Assembly (NCBI GenBank): GCA_913056185.1
Contig: CAJXLV010000018.1
Coordinates: 1-60,828 of the forward strand
Source of the DNA: an uncultured Bacteroidota bacterium
Lineage (GTDB): Bacteria > Bacteroidota > Rhodothermia > Rhodothermales > Salinibacteraceae
Length of the DNA stretch: 60,828 nt
Reading direction: 5' to 3'
Both the position numbers and the translations under genes were made by a program. The notes beneath the pieces are model-generated. The model did no database searches and was not told where the DNA came from. It worked only from the letters and a program-made list of their open reading frames with translations. Below are positions 36,930-46,890 of this stretch, one piece after another (the stretch's first letter is position 1; each line of letters starts with the position of its first letter).

Positions 36930-38420
36930 CTACTTGAGTAGGCGAGGGTCCTCCGGAGACGGCGCGTTGGTCCAAGAGCCTCCCAGGGCGCGGTGGAGGG
37001 CAAGGCGGGCATTGAGCACGGCCTGGCGCACTCCAGACAGGCGCGTGCGGGCTTGGACGAGGGTGCGCTCCGCGTCGAGCAGGGACAGCACATCGCCGAT
37101 GCCGCGCTCGTAGCGATCCCGCTGCGTCTGGAACGCGTCCTCGGCCGTCTCCACCTGTTGCTGCACTTCTTGCAGGCGGCGACGCTGCTCGTTGTACGCG
37201 ACCAGGGCCGCCTTCACCTCCTGGAAGGCGGTCAGGACCGTTTGTTCGTACGAGGCAGTCTGCTGCCGGTAGCGCGCCTCTGCTGCGTCCAGGTTGGCCC
37301 GCAGCTCTCCTCCACGAAAGAGCGGGGCCGTAAGTTGTCCTACAAAGTTGGTGAAGACCTGGCCGGGGTCCACCAGGTCCGCCAGCTCGCTGCTCTGGGT
37401 GCCCCCCGTGCCGGTGAGCGACACACTGGGGAGCAGGTTGGCTCGGGCGGCACCGATCTGTTGCCGGGCCGCCTCCAGCCGCCGCGCTGCCGCGCGCACG
37501 TCGGGGCGCTGCATAAGCAAATCCGAAGGGAGGCCCGCCGGCACCGACGTTGGGGCGAGGGGGACGGTCACAGAATCGGGGAGCAGGGCGCGCTGGGCGC
37601 CGGCGAAGCGACCGAGGAGCGTAGCCAGGCGCGTCCGTGCCTCATAGAGCCGGCGCTCCAGGTCCGGCTGCTCTGCACGGGCGGACTGCAGGCTCTGGCG
37701 AACAGTGTACAGCTGGAACGACGGGAGCAGGCCCCGCGAGTAGCGGTCTTCCGTGATGGCCACGCGCTGCTCCAGGAGGTCGATGGTGCGCTGGCCCAGG
37801 CGCACCTGTCGCTGCAGCGAGGCGATTTGCGCGTAGGTGGAGATCGTCTGGCTGATGACCGAGAGGCGGGCCGTCTGCAGGTCCGCGGCCGTGGCAAAAT
37901 ATTGGTTGAGCGCAGCCTTGCGCTGGCTGCGGACGCGTCCCCAAAAGTCGAGCTCGTACGAAACGCCGAGCGTGGCCTGGTAGTCGGTAAACTCGAAGCG
38001 GTCGGGCCCCTGCCCGCCCCCGATGGCGCCCCCGATGCCGGTGTTGGCAGGCTGGTTCTGGTAGCTGCCCTGGGCGTTGGCCGTGACGCTGGGGAAGAGG
38101 GGCGCCCGGGCAATGCGGAACTGCGCCGCCAGCTCGTCGAGCCGGGCGCGGGCCACGCTCAGGTCCAGGTTGGCCGCGAGGGCCGTGTCCACGAGGGCCG
38201 TAAGGGCTGGGTCGTCGTACGCCGTCCACCAGCGGGCAGGGTTGTAGCGCGCCGTGTCGGTGGCCGTGGCCGGCAGGGTGGTGTCGCCGGGCGCGGCCTC
38301 GAACCGATCGGGCATCTCCTGCTCCGCCTCCGGCGCGGGCATCGATGGCGTGAGCGAGCACCCGGACAGGGCGAGCCCCCCGATCAGGAGGCTGAGAAGC
38401 AAGAAGCGAGAGAGTGTCAT
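36930..38420 (-). CDS. Outer membrane efflux lipoprotein (NodT/OprM-like, TolC superfamily)
   Basis: The 496-aa protein from ATG 38420 opens with a lipoprotein signal (FLLLSLLIGGLALSGC, lipobox LSGC). RYNPARWWTAYDDPALTALVDTALAANLDLSVARARLDE is the hallmark N-terminus of NodT-type factors. The rest is two repeats of long helices and short beta segments (SYELDFWGRVRSQRKAALNQ; RPDVRAAARRLEAARQQIGAARANLLPSVSL; APLFRGGELRANLDAAEARY). It forms the trimeric exit duct of the tripartite pump. Follows tetR by about 40 bp on the same strand. Confidence 0.92.
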   Translation of the reverse strand: MTLSRFLLLSLLIGGLALSGCSLTPSMPAPEAEQEMPDRFEAAPGDTTLPATATDTARYNPARWWTAYDDPALTALVDTALAANLDLSVARARLDELAAQFRIARAPLFPSVTANAQGSYQNQPANTGIGGAIGGGQGPDRFEFTDYQATLGVSYELDFWGRVRSQRKAALNQYFATAADLQTARLSVISQTISTYAQIASLQRQVRLGQRTIDLLEQRVAITEDRYSRGLLPSFQLYTVRQSLQSARAEQPDLERRLYEARTRLATLLGRFAGAQRALLPDSVTVPLAPTSVPAGLPSDLLMQRPDVRAAARRLEAARQQIGAARANLLPSVSLTGTGGTQSSELADLVDPGQVFTNFVGQLTAPLFRGGELRANLDAAEARYRQQTASYEQTVLTAFQEVKAALVAYNEQRRRLQEVQQQVETAEDAFQTQRDRYERGIGDVLSLLDAERTLVQARTRLSGVRQAVLNARLALHRALGGSWTNAPSPEDPRLLK

Positions 38421-38460
38421 CGAAAAAACGTCTGAGCGTTGAACGTTGGGCCGTTAGCCG

Positions 38461-39099
38461 CTACTCACGGGGGGCAAGGCCGTGGTAGATCAAATCGAAC
38501 AGATGATCTTTGCGGGCCTCCACGAAGGCCTCCCAGTCTTCCTCCGCTGGGGGGTGCATAATCTGAACCGTGGGCTGGGCCACAAAAAAGTAGAGGCAGG
38601 TGGAGATGACCGAGAGCACAGTGTGGTCGGGGTCCACCGGGCGAATTTCGCCCGCCTGTACGGCATCCGCGATGGTGTCCACGAGAATCGTCGGCGGCGC
38701 GTCGCCCGAGTCCGTGGCTTTCCGCATCTGCTGGCCGAGCAGCGTGCCCCCGGCCAGATTCTCCTGCACCATCAGCCGCATGCACGCTTCGTTGGAGCGC
38801 ACGAAGTCGACGTATCCGTCAATGAACACACGGAGCGTCTCGGCAAAGGTGGGGGCTTCCTTCAGCGAGGCATCGAACGACGCCATGAACTGGCAGGCAG
38901 TGTACGTGAACACCTCTTCGTAGAGCGTTGCCTTGTCGCGGAAGTAATAGTGCAACATCGCCTTGTTGATGTCGGCGGCATCGGCGATGGCCTGCATCCG
39001 GGCCCCACGGCGCCCCTCCCGGGCGAACACGTCCAGTGCCGCATCGAAAATTTGGCGCTCGGTCTCGGAGTAATCAGAACGGGAGTCGGGCGGTGGCAT
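38461..39099 (-). CDS. TetR-family transcriptional regulator of the efflux operon
   Basis: The 212-aa protein from ATG 39099 has a TetR N-terminal helix-turn-helix: TERQIFDAALDVFAREGRRGARMQAIADAADINKAMLHYYFRDKATLYEEVF (split across residues about 11-62), where MLHYYFRDK is the recognition region. The C-terminal ligand domain is helical (MRLMVQENLAGGTLLGQQM). It is the first gene of the efflux operon, and two AACC-N4-GGTT sites lie 46-70 bp upstream, so autorepression relieved by a pump substrate is the likely mode. Ligand unknown. Confidence 0.9.
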   Translation of the reverse strand: MPPPDSRSDYSETERQIFDAALDVFAREGRRGARMQAIADAADINKAMLHYYFRDKATLYEEVFTYTACQFMASFDASLKEAPTFAETLRVFIDGYVDFVRSNEACMRLMVQENLAGGTLLGQQMRKATDSGDAPPTILVDTIADAVQAGEIRPVDPDHTVLSVISTCLYFFVAQPTVQIMHPPAEEDWEAFVEARKDHLFDLIYHGLAPRE

Positions 39100-39144
39100 A
39101 GGTGGAGAGCCTCCTGCAAAAGCACACATCCCAACTGCAGGGGC

Positions 39145-39169
39145 AACCGCCTGGTTCAACCAAACGGTT
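39145..39169. promoter_or_regulatory. Paired TetR-type operator
   Basis: Two 12-bp palindromes of identical design, AACC-GCCT-GGTT (39145-39156) and AACC-AAAC-GGTT (39158-39169), are separated by one base, so their centres are 13 bp apart. They lie between tetR and the divergent cyclophilin gene, where an autoregulating TetR protein would bind. Confidence 0.6.
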
Positions 39170-39357
39170 AAAGACCTGTAATCTTGGGGACTGCCTCGGC
39201 CCAGATCCGTCTGGGGGGCGTGGTCCTGGGGCCGAGCGGCTGGAAGGCCGATTCGCTTTCCGAAAAGATGCGCCCGTGCCCGAAACACCACTTGTGTCCT
39301 GCCGTCGGACAGGCGGAATGCTAATTCGCTCTTCTTCCCGACCCGATTCGAGCCGCC

Positions 39358-39849
39358 ATGGCCGACCATCCGCAGTGGGACGCGCCCCCAGAGCTCCAGA
39401 TTGCTCCGGAGGCCGTCTACGAGGCAACCCTGGAGACGACGAAGGGGACCATCGAGATTGAGCTTTCTCCCGAGCATGCTCCTCATACGGTCAACAACTT
39501 CGTATTTCTTGCCCGAGAGGGCTTTTACGACGGCACGCCTTTTCACCGCGTCATCGAGGGGTTTATGGTGCAGGGCGGAGATCCCACGGGCACCGGCCGC
39601 GGCGGGCCCGGCTACCAGTTCGACGATGAGATTGAGGGCAACCCGCTCACGCACGAGACGGGCGTCCTGTCGATGGCCAATGCCGGGCCGAACACCAACG
39701 GGAGCCAGTTTTTCATCACGCGCGGCCCACAGTCCCACCTCGATGGCAAGCACACCGTCTTCGGGACGGTGACCCGTGGCCAGGATGTGGTCGATTCCAT
39801 CGACGAGGGGGACACGCTGCGGCAGGTCAGCATCGAGCAGAACATGTAG
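39358..39849 (+). CDS. Cyclophilin-type peptidyl-prolyl cis-trans isomerase
   Basis: The 163-aa protein from ATG 39358 is a single cyclophilin domain with no signal peptide, so it is cytoplasmic. Core motifs are present: [50 protein letters not shown] (written as segments; catalytic Arg in FHRV), [20 protein letters not shown] and [11 protein letters not shown]. It accelerates folding at proline bonds. The conserved Trp that binds cyclosporin in eukaryotes is His here (LDGKH). Divergent from tetR and upstream of the SAM riboswitch. Confidence 0.93.
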   Translation: MADHPQWDAPPELQIAPEAVYEATLETTKGTIEIELSPEHAPHTVNNFVFLAREGFYDGTPFHRVIEGFMVQGGDPTGTGRGGPGYQFDDEIEGNPLTHETGVLSMANAGPNTNGSQFFITRGPQSHLDGKHTVFGTVTRGQDVVDSIDEGDTLRQVSIEQNM

Positions 39850-39876
39850 CGTCACAAGATATTTTCACTTTCCGTA

Positions 39877-39905
39877 TTGACACCCGTGGGGGCAGCTTTT
39901 ACCGT
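39877..39905 (+). promoter_or_regulatory. Candidate promoter for the SAM riboswitch-metYX transcript
   Basis: TTGACA (39877-39882) is a perfect -35. At 17 bp spacing the -10 would be the weak TACCGT (39900-39905). A start near 39912 would place the riboswitch 5' end about 25 nt into the transcript, as expected. Confidence 0.4.
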
Positions 39906-39935
39906 TAGAGGTACATCATTTTAGACGCACCACAT

Positions 39936-41557
<1,622 letters not shown>

Positions 41558-41562
41558 ATTGA

Positions 41563-41649
41563 GGCGTGACACGTGACGCGTGATGCGTGATGCGTGACGC
41601 GTGATACGGGAGGGGCAGTTCCGATCCACGTATCACGTTTCACGCATCC
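41563..41649. repeat. GCGTGATG-type repeats and hairpin between metY and metX
   Basis: At least five GCGTGA/ACGTGA words run from 41563 to 41606. CGTGATACG (41600-41608) pairs with CGTATCACG (41629-41637), and TTTCACGCATCC follows. Related words recur between sdhD and sdhA and near 54004. The hairpin might attenuate or stabilise the metY-metX transcript. Confidence 0.6.
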
Positions 41650-41696
41650 CCCCCCGCTCCTTCTGCTCGTGCCGGCGCAACCATTTCTCTTCTGTG

Positions 41697-42752
41697 ATGC
41701 CGCAAACCCTCACGATTCCAACGTTCACCCTCGAAAATGGCACCACGCTCCGAGAAGTGCCCGTCACCTACCAGGCCTGGGGCACGCTCAACGCGGCCGG
41801 CACCAACGCTGTTGTTGTGTGCCACGCCCTGACCGGGGATACGGACGTGGCCGACTGGTGGGGAGCACTCCTCGGCGCTGACTGTGCCCTCGACCCCACG
41901 GAAGACTTCGTGGTGTGCCTCAACGTGCCGGGCTCGCCCTACGGCTCCATCTCTCCAACGACGACGAATCCGGTCACTGGAATGCGCTACGGGGCCGACT
42001 TCCCCGCCTTCACCGTCCGCGACACGGTGCGCCTGCACCGCTGCGCACTGACGCAGCTGGGGGTGCGGCGGGTGCGTTGTGCGGTCGGGGGCTCGATGGG
42101 CGGCATGCAGGTTCTCGAGTGGGCCTTCGAGACAACCGACGATGGGGCACCGTTTGTTCAGGCCCTGGCCCCGATTGCGGTCGGCGGGCGCCACACGGCC
42201 TGGCAAATTGGGTGGAGTGAGGCGCAGCGGCAGGCCATCTACGCCGATGCAAAGTGGCAAGGAGGCGCCTACGCGCCCGACGACCCGCCGCGGGAGGGCC
42301 TGGCAGCGGCCCGCATGATGGCGATGGTGTCCTACCGGTCTCAGCCGTCGTTCGACGCGCGCTTCGGCCGCGACGTGATGACGGACCAGGACGATACGCC
42401 CTACGCCGCGGAAAGCTACCTGCGCTACCAGGGCGACAAGCTCACCGGCCGCTTCGATGCCCATTGCTACGTGGCCCTCACGAAGCAGATGGACACCCAC
42501 GACGTGGCCCGCGGCCGTGGTGCATACGAGGCGGTGCTGCGCTCCATCGAACAGCCCGCGCTCGTCGTTGGCATCGACTCGGACGTGCTCTACCCGCTTT
42601 CTGAGCAGCGCGAGCTGGCCGTGCACCTGCCCCGCGCCACCTTGGAGGTGCTGGAGGTGCCGCACGGCCACGATGCGTTTCTGATCGAGCGTGCAGCCCT
42701 CAACCGGCGCATCGCGACGTGGCGCCGCACGGCCCTGTCGGTGCCTGCTTGA
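41697..42752 (+). CDS. metX: Homoserine O-acetyltransferase
   Basis: The 351-aa protein from ATG 41697 is an alpha/beta hydrolase-fold acyltransferase. The nucleophile elbow VGGSMGGMQ gives S133; D296 in IDSDVLYP and H325 in HGHDAFL complete the triad. SPTTTNPVTG and the oxyanion region near CHALTGD match MetX. It activates homoserine with acetyl-CoA for MetY. Expressed behind metY across 139 bp of repeats. Its TGA stop (42750-42752) is the boundary of an IS-like end. Confidence 0.95.
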   Translation: MPQTLTIPTFTLENGTTLREVPVTYQAWGTLNAAGTNAVVVCHALTGDTDVADWWGALLGADCALDPTEDFVVCLNVPGSPYGSISPTTTNPVTGMRYGADFPAFTVRDTVRLHRCALTQLGVRRVRCAVGGSMGGMQVLEWAFETTDDGAPFVQALAPIAVGGRHTAWQIGWSEAQRQAIYADAKWQGGAYAPDDPPREGLAAARMMAMVSYRSQPSFDARFGRDVMTDQDDTPYAAESYLRYQGDKLTGRFDAHCYVALTKQMDTHDVARGRGAYEAVLRSIEQPALVVGIDSDVLYPLSEQRELAVHLPRATLEVLEVPHGHDAFLIERAALNRRIATWRRTALSVPA

Positions 42753-42837
42753 CCTCTTCCCCGGCTAACGCCGCAGGGGGGACTGCTCCTTACGAAATGT
42801 CGCTCCGCGAGCGACCTGCACTCAGGGGAGCAGTCAA
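42749..42837 (-). mobile_element. Small IS200/IS605-like end or MITE abutting the metX stop codon
   Basis: On the minus strand the unit starts at TTGA (42837-42834), passes a hairpin of nested stems (GACTGCTCC/GGAGCAGTC around GTCGCTC-cgc-GAGCGAC) and ends with a subterminal hairpin (CGGC-GTTA-GCCG, extended by GGG/CCC), GAAGAGG and TCAA (42752-42749). Right-hand layout equals the ends at 125-151 and 31774-31800. TCAA/TTGA contains the metX stop. No transposase is encoded, so it would be a non-autonomous relic, or a terminator-like structure. Confidence 0.45.
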
Positions 42838-42920
42838 TGGCCCTCATGGCAGCCACAAGCCTCCGGCTTTCGTCGGGGCGTCGTTGACAAAGCCCCCGAC
42901 AATGCGCTACCCACAAAGAG

Positions 42921-42963
42921 AATACAAAGAAAGACGCCCGGCCCGCGACACGCAGGCCGGGCG
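42921..42963 (-). terminator. Intrinsic terminator of the sdh operon
   Basis: CGCCCGGCC (42935-42943) and GGCCGGGCG (42955-42963) form a perfect 9-bp stem. On the minus strand it is followed by TCTTTCTTTG. It lies 27 bp beyond the sdhB stop. Confidence 0.8.
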
Positions 42964-42989
42964 GCGAAGAGAAGGAGCGCTGCCTGCCC

Positions 42990-43712
42990 TCAGGCCTTTG
43001 TGGTGGCCTGGGACGTCGCGGCCTTGCGCTTCAGGGCCGAGAGCCAGCGCGTAATGTCGATGTCCTTGGGGCACGCCTCGTTACAGTTGAAAATGGTGTA
43101 GCACTTCCAGAGGCCGTCCGGCGAGTCCACCACATCGAGCCGCTCCTCCGCCCCGTCATCGCGGCTGTCGAACGTATAGCGGTACGCCTTCAGCATCGCC
43201 GCGGGGCCGAGGTAGTCGGGGTCGGCCCAGGTGGAGGGGCAGGCATGCGTACACGCCCCGCACATGATGCACTTCGTCGCATCCTCGATCATGGCGTGCT
43301 CCTCGGGGCTTTGCTCCCGCTCCCGCTCCGGCGCCGGTCCATCCGTGATGAGCCACGGCTTCACATCGCGGTACTTCTCGAAGAAGCGACTCTGGTCAAT
43401 GATGAGGTCCTTGATGACCGGTGCGGAGGGAAGAGGCGCAAACGTGACCGTGTCGCCGTCCTCCTCTACAAGGTCTTGCACGAGCACCGAACAGGCGAGC
43501 TTGTTCTCGCCGTTAATTTGCATCGCGTCCGACCCGCAGATGCCGTGTGCACAGCTCTTGCGCAGCGACAGGGTGCCGTCGATGTGCCACTTTACGTGCA
43601 ACAGGAGCGAGAGCGCACTGTCGAGCGGCTCGGCCGGGACCTCGTACGATTCCCAATGCGGCTCGTCGTCCTCATCAGGGTTGTAGCGCTTAATCTCGAT
43701 GGTCAACTGCAT
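42990..43712 (-). CDS. sdhB: Succinate dehydrogenase iron-sulfur subunit
   Basis: The 240-aa protein starts at ATG 43712 (MQLTIEIKRYNPDEDD). The plant-type [2Fe-2S] ligands are in SCAHGICGSDAMQINGE plus LAC, and the C-terminal domain has CIMCGACTHACP and CNEACPKDI for the [4Fe-4S] and [3Fe-4S] clusters. It passes electrons from the SdhA flavin to quinone at the membrane. Last gene of sdhCDAB; a strong terminator follows. Acidic residues dominate its surface segments, typical of this proteome. Confidence 0.96.
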   Translation of the reverse strand: MQLTIEIKRYNPDEDDEPHWESYEVPAEPLDSALSLLLHVKWHIDGTLSLRKSCAHGICGSDAMQINGENKLACSVLVQDLVEEDGDTVTFAPLPSAPVIKDLIIDQSRFFEKYRDVKPWLITDGPAPEREREQSPEEHAMIEDATKCIMCGACTHACPSTWADPDYLGPAAMLKAYRYTFDSRDDGAEERLDVVDSPDGLWKCYTIFNCNEACPKDIDITRWLSALKRKAATSQATTKA

Positions 43713-43801
43713 ACGCGTTGGGGAAGGTGGATGGACGTGTGTGGATATGGACGCATGGACGCACGGGCCCGTTCGTACCCCCAATCCCCATACCTTCACA
43801 C

Positions 43802-45544
43802 TCAGTATTTGCGTTCCTTGGGCTCAAAGCGGGTGATGACGACATCCTTTTCGTCAAACTCGTAGGTGCCGTTGCAGTCGCTCCGAAAGAGCGTGTGCCG
43901 GAGCCACGAATCATCGTCGCGATCCTCGTAGTCTTCGCGCGAGTGGGCGCCGCGGCTCTCCGTGCGGTGGCGGGCACACGCCGCGATGGCCTCCGCGTAA
44001 TCGACCATAAAACCGGCCTCCACCGCATCCATAAGGTCAGTGTTGAAGCGTTTGCCTTTGTCTTCCACCACCACATTCTCAGCACGCGCGCGGAGCCCTT
44101 CAATGTCGTTGAGGGCGTGGGAGAGCGTGTCTTCATTCCGAAACACGGACACGTTTTCCATCATGGTCTCCTGCAGTTCCGTGCGCACCTTCACCGTGGG
44201 CTCGCCCTCGTCGCGGGTATTGGAGAGAAGGTCATCGAGCAGGGCGCGGGTGTCCTCTTCCGGGTTTTCGGGCAGCGGAGCATAGTCCTTGCCCTGCTTC
44301 ACCTGTTTGGCCATCTCGATGCCCGTGCGGCGGCCCATCACCACAAGCTCCAGCAGCGCGTTGGTGCCCAGACGGTTGGCCCCGTGAATGCTGACGCAGG
44401 CACACTCGCCCACGGCGTACAACCCCGGCACGTACTCTCCGCGATCCCCCGTTTCGACGTGGCCGTCCTCGTTGGCCGGAATGCCGCCCATGGCGTAGTG
44501 GCAGGTAGGCACCACCGGAATGGGCTCCTCCTTCGGGTCCACCCCCATGTACGTGCGCGAGAACTCCGTCACCTCCGGCAGCTTCGTATCGAGAACCGCA
44601 TTGTCGAGGTGGGTCAGGTCGAGGTGCACGTAGCTCTCGCCCTGGATGCCGCGGCCCTGTCGGATCTCTTTGTAAATGCACTGGCTCACCAGGTCGCGCG
44701 GGGCAAGGTCTTTCACCGTCGGCGCGTAGCGCTCCATGAAGCGCTCCCCTTCGCTGTTGCGCAGGATGCCGCCCTCCCCGCGAGCGCCCTCGGTAATGAG
44801 AATGCCGAGGCGGTAGAGGCCGGTGGGATGGAACTGTACGAACTCCATGTCTTCCAGCGGGATGCCGTTGCGCAGCATGATGCCCATGCCGTCGCCGGTG
44901 CCCGCGTGGGCGTTGGAGGTGGTCTCGAACGCGCGGCCGTACCCGCCGGTGGCGAAGCAGACCTGCTTGGCGTGGAACGTGTGGATTTCGCCGGTGAGGA
45001 TCTCGTACGCCACGACACCGGCGCACTCATCGTCCTCCGTCATGATGAGGTCGAGCACCTGGAACTCGTCGTAAAACCGCACGCCCTGCTTCGTGCACTG
45101 GTCGTAAAGCGTGTGCAGGATTGTGTGGCCGGTGCGGTCGGCGGCGTGACAGGAGCGCTTCACGGGTGCTTCGCCGAAGTTGCGGGTGTGCCCCCCAAAG
45201 CGCCGCTGGGAGATCTTGCCCGCTTCGTTGCGGCTGAAGGGGACGCCGTAGTGCTCCAGTTCTACGATGGTACGGGGCGCATCCTTGCAGAGCGCTTCAA
45301 TGGCGTCCTGGTCGCCCACATAGTCGCTGCCCTTCACCGTATCGAAGGCGTGCCAGAGCCAGTGGTCTTCTTCCTCGTTGCCGAGGGCCGCCGCGATGCC
45401 GCCCTGCGCCGCGCCAGTGTGGGAGCGGAGCGGGTGCAGCTTCGAAACGACCCCTACGTCGGCCCCGCCTTCCCGTGCGTACAGCGCAGCCATAAGGCCC
45501 GCCCCGCCCGCTCCAACGACAACAACATCGTGCTCGAAAGTCAT
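43802..45544 (-). CDS. sdhA: Succinate dehydrogenase flavoprotein subunit
   Basis: The 580-aa protein from ATG 45544 begins with the FAD dinucleotide-binding motif [33 protein letters not shown] is the covalent-FAD region: the His/Thr segment ([11 protein letters not shown]) carries the usual histidyl-flavin His. Further conserved sites are [27 protein letters not shown] (in pieces), [21 protein letters not shown] and a C-terminal [10 protein letters not shown]. It oxidises succinate to fumarate. Genes on both sides are the anchor subunit and sdhB. Confidence 0.97.
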   Translation of the reverse strand: MTFEHDVVVVGAGGAGLMAALYAREGGADVGVVSKLHPLRSHTGAAQGGIAAALGNEEEDHWLWHAFDTVKGSDYVGDQDAIEALCKDAPRTIVELEHYGVPFSRNEAGKISQRRFGGHTRNFGEAPVKRSCHAADRTGHTILHTLYDQCTKQGVRFYDEFQVLDLIMTEDDECAGVVAYEILTGEIHTFHAKQVCFATGGYGRAFETTSNAHAGTGDGMGIMLRNGIPLEDMEFVQFHPTGLYRLGILITEGARGEGGILRNSEGERFMERYAPTVKDLAPRDLVSQCIYKEIRQGRGIQGESYVHLDLTHLDNAVLDTKLPEVTEFSRTYMGVDPKEEPIPVVPTCHYAMGGIPANEDGHVETGDRGEYVPGLYAVGECACVSIHGANRLGTNALLELVVMGRRTGIEMAKQVKQGKDYAPLPENPEEDTRALLDDLLSNTRDEGEPTVKVRTELQETMMENVSVFRNEDTLSHALNDIEGLRARAENVVVEDKGKRFNTDLMDAVEAGFMVDYAEAIAACARHRTESRGAHSREDYEDRDDDSWLRHTLFRSDCNGTYEFDEKDVVITRFEPKERKY

Positions 45545-45548
45545 GGCG

Positions 45549-45661
45549 AATGATGCGTGATGAATGATGCGTGATGAGTACAACGTGAGGCGTGGTGGGG
45601 GAGGCGTGAGGGCGGAAGCCCTGTTGGGGCCGGGCCCGCGATCTCACGCATCACGATTCAT
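45549..45661. repeat. 14-bp tandem repeat and inverted copy between sdhD and sdhA
   Basis: AATGATGCGTGATG occurs twice in tandem (45549-45576), immediately upstream of sdhA. An inverted relative, CTCACGCATCACG, is at 45642-45654. The same words appear between metY and metX. Confidence 0.6.
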
Positions 45662-45728
45662 GTTTCACGCTTTGCGAATGAGGCGCAGAATCGACCCATG
45701 GCCCTGCTTTGCACGGCCCCGCCATTTG

Positions 45729-46181
45729 TCACCACCCGGCCGTAATTACCGAGTACATCCCGATGATGAGCAGGCCGAGGGCCAGCGTCCACGAGAGCGC
45801 ACGTGCGATGAGGCGGCCCATGGGGTCGCGGATGTAGTCCGTCATGACATTATTCAGGCCGTAGAAGCCATGGTGGAGGGCCACAACGAGGAACAAGATG
45901 TTGAATCCCTTCCAGAGCACCGCGTACACGGGATCGTCCAGGCGCTGCATGACGACCTGGTAGGGGGTCACCTCAGCGTCTTCGCCGTAGCGGGCCCTCA
46001 CCCCCGCCTTCGCCTCCTCGGGGTAGTCCGGCATTTCCCCCTTTTCCGTCACCACCTCGTGGGTAACCGAGGCCGCCTGATGGTCGTAGTGCTGCACCCA
46101 GAAGTGGGTGATCAGCATAAAAATCAGGAAGGTGCCAGTGATGCGGTGCAGGAACCAGTTGAGCGCGTTGGTCTGAGCCAT
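45729..46181 (-). CDS. sdhD: Succinate dehydrogenase membrane anchor subunit
   Basis: The 150-aa protein from ATG 46181 has three membrane helices: LNWFLHRITGTFLIFMLITHFWV, then after a charged loop (about 40-80) FNILFLVVALHHGFYGLNNV, and ALSWTLALGLLIIGMYSVITAG. WFLHRITG and LHHGFYGLNNV carry the expected quinone/heme-side residues. It anchors SdhAB with SdhC. Position directly after sdhC supports the call; the C/D naming follows order and homology by eye. Confidence 0.88.
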   Translation of the reverse strand: MAQTNALNWFLHRITGTFLIFMLITHFWVQHYDHQAASVTHEVVTEKGEMPDYPEEAKAGVRARYGEDAEVTPYQVVMQRLDDPVYAVLWKGFNILFLVVALHHGFYGLNNVMTDYIRDPMGRLIARALSWTLALGLLIIGMYSVITAGW

Positions 46182-46226
46182 GGCAAGAAGAGGGGGCGTG
46201 GTGAGCCGAAGGCGCGGGAAACGGAG

Positions 46227-46688
46227 CTACAGGAAGAAGGTGGGCATGGAGCCGGGGCCAAAGAGCCACTCACCGAGAGCGTACAGCGAAGGCCAGCCGC
46301 CCACGAGGATGATGACGGCCGTGACCGCCCCGAGCGTCCAGAACAGCTTCTTTTGCTTTGGGCTCCATCCCAAAAAGTCGATCAGCACAATGCGCAGCCC
46401 GTTCATTGCATGGTAGGCCACAGCCACCAGCAGGGCAAACTCCCCGACCTTGAACAGAGGGCTGTGGTACTTGGCAATGAGGGCGTTGAAGGTCTCCGGA
46501 TCGGTGAGGGCCGTGAGGCCCCAGATGTGGATGACGAGGTACACAACGAGGCCCACGCCGGTGAGGCGGTGCATCATCCAGGCAAACATGCCCGTCCGGA
46601 TGCGGTAGCGCTGGACCCGGCCTTCTTGTTGGGCGGGGGCGTCCGTGGAGGCGGATGCCGAGGGGCGTTCTTGGGTGTCGACGGCCAT
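46227..46688 (-). CDS. sdhC: Succinate dehydrogenase cytochrome b subunit
   Basis: The 153-aa protein starts at ATG 46688 (MAVDTQERPS), after which an acidic low-complexity stretch precedes three helices. MFAWMMHRLTGVGLVVYLVIHIWG is the first helix with the SdhC H-R-x-T-G signature; FALLVAVAYHAMNGLRIVLIDF contains the predicted heme-ligand His in YHAMNG; LFWTLGAVTAVIILVGGW is the third. First gene of sdhCDAB, 46 bp before sdhD. Confidence 0.9.
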   Translation of the reverse strand: MAVDTQERPSASASTDAPAQQEGRVQRYRIRTGMFAWMMHRLTGVGLVVYLVIHIWGLTALTDPETFNALIAKYHSPLFKVGEFALLVAVAYHAMNGLRIVLIDFLGWSPKQKKLFWTLGAVTAVIILVGGWPSLYALGEWLFGPGSMPTFFL

Positions 46689-46890
46689 GGCAGGGAGAAG
46701 CTTGGAAAGAGGCAGCGCTCCAGAACGCAGCAGCCGGGTACGGCAAAGGACCCACCACAGGCTCCGAGGAGCACCCGGCACTCGAAGAAGAAAAATGGTT
46801 CAAGAGCGGTAGAGGTTTCGTGGCGCCCCCATCCGAGGCGTCCACGGCGGTCCAGCATCTCTCGCGCTGGGACCGGCCGGTTGGTAGGAC

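Noticed and set aside
42719..43054. 111-residue plus-strand frame downstream of metX
   Set aside because: It overlaps the hairpin-rich IS-like end, the sdh terminator and the sdhB 3' end, and has no protein features.
43718..45553. 611-residue plus-strand frame opposite sdhA
   Set aside because: It is the complement of the complete sdhA gene with no recognisable domain.
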